Shown here: positions 16,733 to 24,977 of the stretch, piece by piece
Layout of the letters: every line of letters starts with the position of its first letter
How positions within the stretch are numbered: position 1 is the stretch's first letter
Assembly: GCF_002115755.1 (NCBI RefSeq)
Contig: NZ_JFKA01000009.1
Coordinates: 62,001 to 126,000, forward strand
Direction of reading: 5' to 3'
Length of the DNA stretch: 64,000 bases
Source of the DNA: Thalassospira mesophila
Lineage (GTDB): Bacteria; Pseudomonadota; Alphaproteobacteria; Rhodospirillales; Thalassospiraceae
The notes under the pieces: model-generated
The model's input: the letters and a program-made list of their open reading frames with translations, nothing else
Told to the model about the DNA's origin: nothing
Database searches by the model: none
Position numbers and translations under genes: made by a program

Positions 16733-18732
16733 CAGAAGCGCATGTTCGGGCCCGTACCGGGCTTCTGCCAAAGGGAACCATCTGGGTTCTGCTGCTCGTC
16801 AGTGTGATCGCGCTGTTCATTGCGCTGATTGGCATTTCCTGGCGCGCTGCCGATCTGGCACGCGAAGACCTGCGCGGGGAAACTGTCAAAAAGGCGACAA
16901 TTGAAGCCCAGGTTCTTGCCGAAAAAATTGACCGGGCAATCAGCCTCGGCATCCCGCTGGACGGAATAGTCGGTTTCGGTGATCTGGTTACAGGCATGCA
17001 ACAAGGCGACCCAGACCTTCTGTTCGGTGCCATCGTGTCTGCAGAGGGTCAAATCCTTTTTAGTGGTGGTCTGGCGTCGTCGGAATTCAGTCAAAGCCTG
17101 TCATCACCGTCAGGCGATGAGAAGCAAAGCCGGTTTATTCTGACACGCATTCCTCTGGAATTAACGACTGCCGCAACAGGCGACACCACCACGCCCCCCG
17201 GTCTTGTCATTGGGCATGATCGCGCGGCTTTGATGCGGCCCTTAACCGATAACCTGTTCGATATCGGAATTATTCTATTAATCGCACTGGCACTGTCCTT
17301 TGAACTGATGCTGCTTGTTCTGACAGTCAATGTCACCTTGCCGGTCAAGGTGGCAAGCCGGGTTCTGGCAAATATTCATGCTCGTAAATTTACATTGTTG
17401 CACGGGCAAAGTTCACGCGACGATATCGGCCTGTTCATGGGGCGGATCAATTCACTGGTCACCAGCACAGCCCAAAAAGCCGGCATTACCCCGCATTCCG
17501 AACGCGAAGTTCGGTTGGTCGGGGTGCGGTTGCTGGCGTTCATGTTCATTCTTGCCGAAGAACTCGCACGCCCCATCATGCCGACCTATTTCAATGAACT
17601 CTCGGCACATACCATGGGCGGGCAACTCGGTGCCGGTACGGTTATGGCGGTGCATTTGCTGATGGTGGCAATTGCCATGCCGTTATGCAGCCTTGTGCAA
17701 GGCAAAGTTGGTTCATTGCGTATGTATCTGATCGGTGCATTTCTGGCAACGGTCGGGTTGTTGGGGACCGCAGGTGCTGTTGGGTTTTGGGACCTTATCG
17801 TCTGGCGCGCCTTGTCCGGGCTGGGTTACGCCACAACCTTTGTTGCCTGTCAAAGCTATGTGCTCGATGCCACCAACGACCAGAACCGGACGCAAGGCAC
17901 GGCAATGATGGTCAGCGGGATCATGCTGGCCGACATTTGCGGCCCGGCAGTTGGCGGGATTATCGCCGGATTTTTTGGCGCGGAATTTACCTTTGCCATG
18001 GGGGCCGGGGTTGCTGTCGTTGCCGTGGCGCTGGCGTTTTTCCTCATGGACAGCAAGGTGCGCGGCGACAAGGCGCCACCGGTGCCAACCCGGGCCGCCT
18101 TTGCTGCACTTTTAAAAAACAGGCCCCTGCAAATACTGGTGCTGTTTGCGGCCATGCCCGCCAAACTGATCCTGAGCGCATTTTTATATTATCTGGTGCC
18201 GGTTTTGTTATTGCAGGATGGGGCAACCATCGCTGAAATCGGCCGGGTTATTATGTTGTACGGGCTGGTTGCTTTGTTATCGGGCTGGTTCGCAGCACGC
18301 TGGACGGACCGTTCGAAAAAGGAAACCCGTGCCGTGGGCATTGGCGGCGTGGTAACAGCGGTCGGCTTGCTCATGGCCGGTTTGTATCCAATTGATATCG
18401 TAGTGGCAATTGCGGTTGGTATGCTCGGGCTGGCGCAGGCCACATCGATCCCTGCACAGGTTTCAGCCAGCCTTAAACTCAGCCGCGATTTTACCGACAA
18501 ACACGGCACCGGCCCTGTTCTGGCAGTGTTACGTCTGGCAGAAAGGTTTGGCGGTGCCACCGGGCCATTAATTGCGGCAACGCTGGTGCACTATTTCAGT
18601 GCAGGTCAGGCAATTCTTTATCTTGGTTGCGGGGCGGCCATTTGCATTGTGTGCTTTGAAGTCCTGATTGGACGAATGCCGGTTGACCAAAACCACGATA
18701 CGCCTTCTGCCAAATCGGAGGCCGCGCAATGA
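16729..18732 (+). CDS. MFS transporter fused to an N-terminal periplasmic sensor-like module
   Basis: A 667-residue protein in two parts. The first ~230 residues hold a membrane helix (about 15-40), a periplasmic stretch of about 150 residues and a second helix (about 180-210), followed by a HAMP-like linker (LPVKVASRVLANIHARKF). From about 265 it is a 12-helix major facilitator: EELARPIMPTYFNELS in the first helix region, QGKVGSLRMYLIGAF and RALSGLGYATTFVACQSYV in the first half, FAARWTDRSKKETR in the loop equivalent to motif A of the second half. Sensor-transporter fusions of this kind are rare. The substrate is unknown. It overlaps both neighbours by four bases (ATGA), and the next gene encodes a periplasmic binding protein that could deliver ligand to the periplasmic module or to the permease. 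Confidence 0.8.
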   Translation: MTEAHVRARTGLLPKGTIWVLLLVSVIALFIALIGISWRAADLAREDLRGETVKKATIEAQVLAEKIDRAISLGIPLDGIVGFGDLVTGMQQGDPDLLFGAIVSAEGQILFSGGLASSEFSQSLSSPSGDEKQSRFILTRIPLELTTAATGDTTTPPGLVIGHDRAALMRPLTDNLFDIGIILLIALALSFELMLLVLTVNVTLPVKVASRVLANIHARKFTLLHGQSSRDDIGLFMGRINSLVTSTAQKAGITPHSEREVRLVGVRLLAFMFILAEELARPIMPTYFNELSAHTMGGQLGAGTVMAVHLLMVAIAMPLCSLVQGKVGSLRMYLIGAFLATVGLLGTAGAVGFWDLIVWRALSGLGYATTFVACQSYVLDATNDQNRTQGTAMMVSGIMLADICGPAVGGIIAGFFGAEFTFAMGAGVAVVAVALAFFLMDSKVRGDKAPPVPTRAAFAALLKNRPLQILVLFAAMPAKLILSAFLYYLVPVLLLQDGATIAEIGRVIMLYGLVALLSGWFAARWTDRSKKETRAVGIGGVVTAVGLLMAGLYPIDIVVAIAVGMLGLAQATSIPAQVSASLKLSRDFTDKHGTGPVLAVLRLAERFGGATGPLIAATLVHYFSAGQAILYLGCGAAICIVCFEVLIGRMPVDQNHDTPSAKSEAAQ

Positions 18733-19745
18733 TCCGCTTTCTTGTGTTTGTCCTCATGGTCTTGATGTCCGTTGTTCCAGTAAGTTCTGCGCACGCGCAG
18801 ACGGCAAACAGTGCGCCATCGCCTGATCATCCGTTTCGTATTGCCATGATCTTGTGGCGTGGTGAAACCAAGGTCGAAGAAGGGTTCCGCAGCTATTTTC
18901 ACAGCCGCAACATCCCTGTCGATTTTCAGGTTTACAATATTGATCGCAATATCGCCGCCATCCCCGATGTCATTGCACAAATTCGCAAAAACCCGCCCGA
19001 TCTTGTTTATACATGGGGAACAGGGGTAACGATGGCGACAGTGGGGCGATATGACGATGTTGACCCTGTACGCAACATTTCAGAATTTCCGGTCGTATTT
19101 GTGATGGTTTCCGCCCCCTGGAAAACAGGCATCGCCGCACCGGTCGGGCAAACGCGCCCGAACGTTACCGGCGCCAGTCACATTGCCCCGCTGGCCGCGC
19201 AAATCAATGCCATTCGTGCGTATCGCCCCATGAGCCACCTTGGTGTGGTTTACAATTTGCAAGAAAGCAATTCGGTCTCAAACATCGCTGATCTGAAACT
19301 TCTGGGCGAAGAAATGTCGTTTGAGGTGCTTGCAGCCCCGCTTGGGCAAACCGGCGAGCCGGACCCGGCACGTATTCCCCAGGCTGTGACCGATCTGGCA
19401 AAAAAAGGGGCGGATTTCCTCTATATAGGTCCCGATAATTTTATCGGGACCTATCGCGATGTTTTAACCGATTCCGGTTTCGCCAATGGTCTTGGCACTT
19501 TTAGTGCAACCGAACTCGAAGTGCGCGAAGGCCACGCGATGTTCGGGCTGGTTAGCCATTATGACCTTGTGGGTCGTCTTGCCGCCAGCAAGGCCGCAGC
19601 CATCCTGATGGACGGAGCCCGTCCAGGCGATTTGCCAATTGAAACGCTGAACCGGTTTTCCTATCTGATACGCTTGTCAGCCGCGCAGCGGCTAAAACTC
19701 TATCCGCCATTGCCGCTGCTTGATTATGCAGAAATTGTGCAATGA
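18729..19745 (+). CDS. Orphan ABC-type substrate-binding protein (PF04392-like)
   Basis: A 338-residue exported protein with a signal peptide (MIRFLVFVLMVLMSVVP...AHAQ) and the ABC_sub_bind pattern: FRIAMILWRGETKVEEGF, DLVYTWGTGVTMATV, FPVVFVMVSAPW, GASHIAPLAAQINAIRAYRP, and the late GHAMFGLVSHYDLVGRLAASKAAAIL. These proteins fold like periplasmic receptors for amino acids and similar ligands. No ABC permease or ATPase gene accompanies it here; instead it is coupled to the sensor-MFS gene upstream (ATGA overlap; GGAGG ribosome site) and the GNAT gene downstream. It may therefore act as a soluble sensor or donor for that MFS protein. Confidence 0.8.
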   Translation: MIRFLVFVLMVLMSVVPVSSAHAQTANSAPSPDHPFRIAMILWRGETKVEEGFRSYFHSRNIPVDFQVYNIDRNIAAIPDVIAQIRKNPPDLVYTWGTGVTMATVGRYDDVDPVRNISEFPVVFVMVSAPWKTGIAAPVGQTRPNVTGASHIAPLAAQINAIRAYRPMSHLGVVYNLQESNSVSNIADLKLLGEEMSFEVLAAPLGQTGEPDPARIPQAVTDLAKKGADFLYIGPDNFIGTYRDVLTDSGFANGLGTFSATELEVREGHAMFGLVSHYDLVGRLAASKAAAILMDGARPGDLPIETLNRFSYLIRLSAAQRLKLYPPLPLLDYAEIVQ

Positions 19746-20410
19746 CAGATATCATTCGTCTGGGCCAGGGGCATCTTGGTGCCGTCATTGACCTTCATCA
19801 CAAGGTGTTGAGCCTGCTGCCTGCAGGCCTTGCTGCACAGGAAACAGATCGTTTCTTTGCCGATCATATCTCGGATTGCGGGCAAATTTACGGTGCTTTT
19901 AATGGTGAAAACTTAATCGCCTACAGTATTCTGGGGCTGCCGCGAGCCGGGGATCCCAATTTTGGCACCGACCATCAGTTACCATCAGACCAACTTGCCG
20001 ATGTCGCCCATATTGACGGTGTCGCCGTTGCCCCTGCCTGGCGCGGGCAGGGGTGGCACCGTAAAATGATTGATCACAGGCTGGCCACCGCACAGGTACA
20101 TGGACGCAAGATTATGCTGTCAACCGTCGCACCGGGTAATCTTCCCAGCTTGCGCAGTCTGATGTCTTGTGGCTTTACCATTTGCGGCATCATCGAAAAA
20201 TTTGGCGGTATCCGTTATTTGATGCGGCAAGATGTGTCCGCTGGCACAAATTCGCCCCCGGTTTTGGCCGCGCAGGAAACTCTCACCACAATAGACTGGG
20301 TGAACATTGACGATCTGGCGCGTCAACGCGCGTTTTTCGCACGCGGTGCAATCGGTGTGAGCTGGAACATCGAAAATGATCAAGTTCAGATCGGGTTTAT
20401 CGCCAGTTGA
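19742..20410 (+). CDS. GNAT-family N-acetyltransferase
   Basis: A 222-residue protein with the acetyl-CoA-binding GNAT motif A (VDGVAVAPAWRGQGWH-type, core RGQGWHRKMI near 105) and a following LMSCGFTICGIIEKFGGIRY, typical of the C-terminal part of the fold. Substrate unknown. The start overlaps the stop of the binding-protein gene, making it the fourth gene of a coupled operon. Its stop codon directly abuts the stop of the convergent TAXI gene, leaving no room for a terminator. It could modify the transported compound or an intermediate of the nearby biosynthetic genes; this is inference. Confidence 0.75.
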   Translation: MTDIIRLGQGHLGAVIDLHHKVLSLLPAGLAAQETDRFFADHISDCGQIYGAFNGENLIAYSILGLPRAGDPNFGTDHQLPSDQLADVAHIDGVAVAPAWRGQGWHRKMIDHRLATAQVHGRKIMLSTVAPGNLPSLRSLMSCGFTICGIIEKFGGIRYLMRQDVSAGTNSPPVLAAQETLTTIDWVNIDDLARQRAFFARGAIGVSWNIENDQVQIGFIAS

Positions 20411-21757
20411 TCAATTGATCTGGTGGTATTTGCGCTGGGGAAGGTTGATGATGTTGTTTTCGTTGGCAGCCTGGGCATTACGCAAGACATACTTTGTCTG
20501 CCAATCGCACGCATGTTTATCCGTTTCCCAATAACACGCCGCACCTTTATGAAAAGGCAGGAAATTACCTTTTGTAAACATATCGTCTGCCGTAACACTT
20601 GAAAACATCGGCATCATTTTGCGCAAATCATCAAGATGTTCGTGCACGATGCGCGTCAGCCAATATATCACATAGGGATTTGCCGGTTCATACGCGATCA
20701 GCGATGCCTTGAAACCGAAAGATTTAATTGGCTTGTCCTGCCCTTCATAGGTATTGGCGGGCAGAACCTGATTAAAGAAATAGCTGTTTTGGCGCACCAG
20801 CTCTTCGGTTGGCGCACCGCCCATACCCACAACCGTTGCGTTGCAGCCCAAGGTGTCCTGAATGGGGGGCGCGGGGTGACCAATCCACAGGCCAAACGCA
20901 TCGATATACTTCCCGCAAATGCCAATACCATTGTAATCCTGGGCCACGCCATAAATCTGACCAAGATCTTTCTCGCCGATATTGTATTGCTTTAAAAGCT
21001 GAAGCCACAATGCCCGCGAGGCCGATCCCTCCGGGCCGATATTGATGCGTTTGTTACGCAAATCCGCAATTGAATGAATACCGGCATCCTTGCGAACAAC
21101 CAGTAGCCCCATTTCATCGTGCAACGACATCACAGACCTGGCACCCGGTATCGGATTAACACCGTTTTGCGCTTCCCAGTTGGTATTTGACTGAACAATG
21201 GCCACCTGTACGCGGCCTTCTTTCATCAGTTCGATATTACTGCCCACGCCCTGTGACCGCAGGGGGACGCAATGCACGCGATGTTCGGCATAGGTCTGGC
21301 GCATCAATTCGCAAATTTTTGCGGCCACCTGAAAATACACACCACTGGTACTGCCGCTATAAATTGCAATGTAATAGGATGGCAATTTATCACCATCCTC
21401 GGAAATCTGCTGGGTAACGCCGCCCACGCCCATGTAATCCTGACGATATTGTGACAGCGGAATGGCATCGGGCTTATAAATCAGCCCGTTAATCATTTCA
21501 GATTTGTCACGCGTTGTTTGCAAAAGCTGATCGTCGAACTGGTCAATATTGGTTTTAACGACCTGTTGGGTCGACAGACGCGGAGACAGATCGCTCGCTT
21601 CTTCAATTGCCGCAGAATTCGCCAATGGTGCCATGGCTGGCGAAGACGCCGCCGGGTTGTCCCCTTGCGCATATGCCAGAGAAACCGGACCGGCACATAC
21701 CAACACAATCACGCTGGCCAAAAGGCTGTTTTTAAAAGGCCAGAACATGTTTCCCAT
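20411..21757 (-). CDS. TAXI-family periplasmic receptor (orphan)
   Basis: An exported receptor of about 448 residues with a signal peptide (SLLASVIVLVCAGPVSLAYA-Q). The TAXI core is clear: YYIAIYSGSTSGVYFQVAAK, CVPLRSQGVGSNIELM, VQVAIVQSNTNW, LVVRKDAGIHSIADLRNKRI, NIGPEGSASRALWLQLL. TAXI proteins bind small carboxylates for TRAP-T permeases, but no TRAP permease gene is adjacent, and the protein is longer than usual because of an N-terminal extension of about 100 residues and a C-terminal tail with three Cys/Trp-containing segments. Starts at 21772, 21757 and 21748 are possible; GTGGGA before 21757 favours that one. It is convergent with the GNAT gene. Confidence 0.82.
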   Translation of the reverse strand: MGNMFWPFKNSLLASVIVLVCAGPVSLAYAQGDNPAASSPAMAPLANSAAIEEASDLSPRLSTQQVVKTNIDQFDDQLLQTTRDKSEMINGLIYKPDAIPLSQYRQDYMGVGGVTQQISEDGDKLPSYYIAIYSGSTSGVYFQVAAKICELMRQTYAEHRVHCVPLRSQGVGSNIELMKEGRVQVAIVQSNTNWEAQNGVNPIPGARSVMSLHDEMGLLVVRKDAGIHSIADLRNKRINIGPEGSASRALWLQLLKQYNIGEKDLGQIYGVAQDYNGIGICGKYIDAFGLWIGHPAPPIQDTLGCNATVVGMGGAPTEELVRQNSYFFNQVLPANTYEGQDKPIKSFGFKASLIAYEPANPYVIYWLTRIVHEHLDDLRKMMPMFSSVTADDMFTKGNFLPFHKGAACYWETDKHACDWQTKYVLRNAQAANENNIINLPQRKYHQIN

Positions 21758-22048
21758 TTTTTCCCACTGCATTAATCAGCTTGATAACCCCCGGTTGCCG
21801 CAACAAGTTTAATGGATCGTGGCACTTCCCGTCGAGGCTCAAGATGCGCCATCGGTGGTCGTCTGTCAATTTCGGGGCGGGGGGCAAACATGACTTCCCA
21901 ATTGCATTTTCACTGTTCGCCATACCGCGAGAATGATGATATCACCTGTGAAGGAGCCGTTTAGCGGCTGCTTTTGGGGCAGAATGGTTGCGATCATCAG
22001 GGATGATGTTCCATCCCGTCGGAATATATTTGGGGCAGATCTAAATTG

Positions 22049-23230
22049 GTGAACGAACCGATCATGGGCGTTGACGCCCTCATACCTGGTAAAGAGGAAA
22101 TTTACCGGGCGCTTGAACTGATTTCGAGCTGGGGAGAATACCATCCAAGCCCGTTATTGTTTGCACCCGGTCTCGCACAGCATCTCGGTATCGGAGCCGT
22201 TCTGATCAAGGATGAAAGCAAACGCTTTGGCTTTGGCGGGGTGAAGGCTCTGGGGGCGCCTTACGGGTTAAAGCAGCAATTGCTCGACCTCGGGCTGGTG
22301 CCGGGCAGTGCAGATTGCACCCGCTTTACGGCCGTTGCGGCCACCGATGGCAATCACGGGCTTGCGCTGGCATGGGCGGCAACAAAATTTAACTGCCGGG
22401 CGCGCATTTATGTTGGCAAGGATGTCAATGCTGGCCGGGTACAGCGCATCCGCGATAACGGTGCCGAAATCGTGGTAATCAATGGCACCTATGACGACGC
22501 TGTCATCGCGGCTGAAAATGCGGCACGTGATCCGGACGTACTTTTGATTACCGACACCGACTATCATGGTGGCATCAAGGTAACCCGCGATATCATGGCA
22601 GGGTACGCTGTAATGGGCATCGAATGTGCCCGTCAACTGGCCGATACACGCCAATGGCCCAGTCATGTTTTCTTGCAATGTGGGGTCGGGGGCATGGCGG
22701 CAGGCTGTGTCCTTGGCCTCTGGCATGAAAGCGGGCGCAAACCCGATGTTATTACAGTTGAAGCCACCGAGGCTGCCTGCGTTAAACAAAGCCTTGCCGC
22801 CGGTGTGCCGGTCTCGGTCTCTGGCCAGTTGCTGACCAGAATGGTCGGCTTGTCCTGTGGTCGGCCAAGTCTTCCTGCATTCGATACCCTTAAAACCGTT
22901 GCCCGCGGAAGCGTCGCAATCGACGATACCACTGCTTTGACGGCGCAAACCGCGCTGACCAGAGGGGTTGGGGGCGACGGCCCGCTTGATTGTTGGGATA
23001 CTGGAATCGCCGGCCTTGCCGGGCTTTGGCATGTCGCGCAAAATCCTGCTTTACGGGTGGGTTATGGTCTGGATCACAACAGTACGGTGCTGGTCGTAAA
23101 CAGCGAAGGCCCGATGCCAGCCCACTATGCCCGGCCCGCAGAACTGCTTTCAACTGATGCGATGACTGGACAGCATCCAAGGCCGCAGCTACAGTCGTTA
23201 GAAGAACCGGCCCAAAACTCAACATCTTAA
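22049..23230 (+). CDS. Diaminopropionate ammonia-lyase-like PLP enzyme
   Basis: A 393-residue fold-type II PLP enzyme resembling DpaL/YgeX, which converts 2,3-diaminopropionate to pyruvate and ammonia. KDESKRFGFGGVKALG holds the presumed Schiff-base lysine (the family usually has AFK rather than GVK). ATDGNHGLALAW binds the cofactor phosphate side, and GVGGMAAGC is the glycine loop. The N-terminus is about 30 residues shorter than in YgeX. TTG 22046, GTG 22049 and ATG 22064 are possible starts; GGGG lies about 12 bases before the GTG. In this locus, between receptor genes and peptide exporters, it could supply or remove an unusual amino acid such as diaminopropionate for the NRPS, or degrade a product. 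Diaminopropionate lyase and threonine or serine dehydratase activity cannot be separated by eye. Confidence 0.75.
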   Translation: MNEPIMGVDALIPGKEEIYRALELISSWGEYHPSPLLFAPGLAQHLGIGAVLIKDESKRFGFGGVKALGAPYGLKQQLLDLGLVPGSADCTRFTAVAATDGNHGLALAWAATKFNCRARIYVGKDVNAGRVQRIRDNGAEIVVINGTYDDAVIAAENAARDPDVLLITDTDYHGGIKVTRDIMAGYAVMGIECARQLADTRQWPSHVFLQCGVGGMAAGCVLGLWHESGRKPDVITVEATEAACVKQSLAAGVPVSVSGQLLTRMVGLSCGRPSLPAFDTLKTVARGSVAIDDTTALTAQTALTRGVGGDGPLDCWDTGIAGLAGLWHVAQNPALRVGYGLDHNSTVLVVNSEGPMPAHYARPAELLSTDAMTGQHPRPQLQSLEEPAQNSTS

Positions 23231-23258
23231 TGGCCGGACCGAGGGGGACTGCAAACCA

Positions 23259-24974
23259 ATGAAGTTGCTTGATCTGTTGTCGTCAGGGGATAACAGGCTG
23301 TTCACCCGGCTGACGATTACTGGTGGCCTTGCGGGCGGCGGCAGTGCGGTTCTGCTTGCGATTGTCAACGCAGCTGCCGAACAGATTGAACGCGATGCTG
23401 TCGACGAGGTGAACTGGTTCCTCGCCGGTGCCTTTATTGCTGTGGCGGCCATTTATTTTCTATCCGAAATCTATCTGGTCGCACGGATCGGGGCACAAAT
23501 CGAAAACGGCATTAATCGTGTCCGCACCCGGTTGCTGGACCGCTTGGCCAATGCTGATTTCGCCCGGATCGAACGTTTCGGCCAGACCCGCCTTTACGAA
23601 AGCATCACCCAAAGCAGCCAGATCATTTCGCAAAACTCACAACTGCTGGCCCATGCTTTCCGCTCGCTGCTGCTTGTGGTGGCGGTAATGCTGTATGTGT
23701 TGTGGTTATCGCCCTTGGCCTTTTTCCTGATTGTTGCCGTAATCGCGATCGGAACAACAATCTATCTGCGGATGGGCAAAGAACTTTCGGCCTGCTATCA
23801 CAAACTTGGCGAGGCCGAAAACAATCTCTTTGAACGGGTTGCCGATCTGTTTTACGGCATCAAGGAAGTGCGAATGTCGTCAGCGCGCAGCAACGCGCTC
23901 CATGTTGCTTTTATGGCAACATCGACAGAGAAAGAAGACATTGCCATCAAGGCCCACGACCTTACTTTCCGCCAGCAAATCATGGGCATGATGGCCTTTT
24001 ACATTCTGCTTGCGGTGATCGTCTTTATCGTGCCGGTATATTCGCCCAGCTTTTCCGGCACTGTCATGAAGGTCAGCACGGCAGTATTGTTCATGATCGG
24101 CCCGATAAGTTCAGTCGTGCAAAGCTGGACTGTTCTGGGGATGGCCGAAAGTGCGGCCATCCGCATGTCCACCCTTGATGCCGATCTGCTTGACATGGCC
24201 GAGCCCATCGCCGATGGCAACGATGCGTTGGTCCGGGACGATTTTTCACACATTCGCTTCCATGAAGTAACATTCAGCTATGCACATCATGACCCGTATC
24301 ACGGCTTTGAATTAGGCCCGATAACCCTTGATATTACCCGCGGCGATCTGATTTTCATCACGGGCGGCAACGGCTCTGGAAAGTCAACGCTGATCAAGTT
24401 GCTCACCGCTCTTTATCGTCCGACCGAGGGACATATTGAAATTGACGGTATGCGCCTTGGCCCGCAAAGCATCGAGGCCTATCGCAGTCTCATTGCCACC
24501 GTGTTTTCAGATTATCATCTGTTCTCGCATCTCTACGGGCAGGGCGAAATTAATCGCGATGAAGCGTCGTTCTGGCTGCATCTTTTTGAACTTGATCATA
24601 TTACCGGCATTGAAATACCGCCGCCACGTGAAGCCCCGCAGGGCGACAATGTTGCCAAACCGGCCGAACATCCCCGGTTTGTGCGCAAGGATCTGTCCCA
24701 AGGGCAAAAAAAACGCCTGGCACTGATCTCCGCCATCCTGGAAAAACGACCTGTTCTGGTGCTCGACGAATGGGCTGCCGATCAGGACCCGCATTTCCGG
24801 GAAAAGTTTTATCGTGTCATTTTGCCGGAACTTAAAACCCGTGGTCAAACTATTGTTGCGGTAACCCATGACGATCATTATTTCGATGCCGCGGATCGCC
24901 GCCTGCATCTCGATACCGGACAATTGCGAGACATCACCGCAAGTTCTTCCGTCACCCCCGATGGAAGGGTATAA
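23259..24974 (+). CDS. SyrD/PvdE-type cyclic peptide ABC exporter, subunit 1
   Basis: A 571-residue half-transporter: six predicted membrane helices in the first ~310 residues, then an ATPase domain with Walker A GGNGSGKST (near 369), signature LSQGQKKRL (near 479) and Walker B VLVLDEWAADQDP (near 500). GQ in the signature, EWAADQDP and THDDHYF are characteristic of the cyclic-peptide/siderophore exporter group that includes SyrD and PvdE. All ATPase motifs are intact. It is 28 bases after the PLP enzyme gene and 3 bases before a second gene of the same type, so the two probably form a heterodimer that moves the NRPS product across the inner membrane. Confidence 0.9.
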   Translation: MKLLDLLSSGDNRLFTRLTITGGLAGGGSAVLLAIVNAAAEQIERDAVDEVNWFLAGAFIAVAAIYFLSEIYLVARIGAQIENGINRVRTRLLDRLANADFARIERFGQTRLYESITQSSQIISQNSQLLAHAFRSLLLVVAVMLYVLWLSPLAFFLIVAVIAIGTTIYLRMGKELSACYHKLGEAENNLFERVADLFYGIKEVRMSSARSNALHVAFMATSTEKEDIAIKAHDLTFRQQIMGMMAFYILLAVIVFIVPVYSPSFSGTVMKVSTAVLFMIGPISSVVQSWTVLGMAESAAIRMSTLDADLLDMAEPIADGNDALVRDDFSHIRFHEVTFSYAHHDPYHGFELGPITLDITRGDLIFITGGNGSGKSTLIKLLTALYRPTEGHIEIDGMRLGPQSIEAYRSLIATVFSDYHLFSHLYGQGEINRDEASFWLHLFELDHITGIEIPPPREAPQGDNVAKPAEHPRFVRKDLSQGQKKRLALISAILEKRPVLVLDEWAADQDPHFREKFYRVILPELKTRGQTIVAVTHDDHYFDAADRRLHLDTGQLRDITASSSVTPDGRV

Positions 24975-24977
24975 ATC

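Noticed and set aside
21940-22020. Hairpins and a GAATGATGATATCA stretch upstream of the PLP enzyme as a Fur box or riboswitch
   Set aside because: The Fur match is weak and the stems are only 5-6 bp; there is no known riboswitch pattern.
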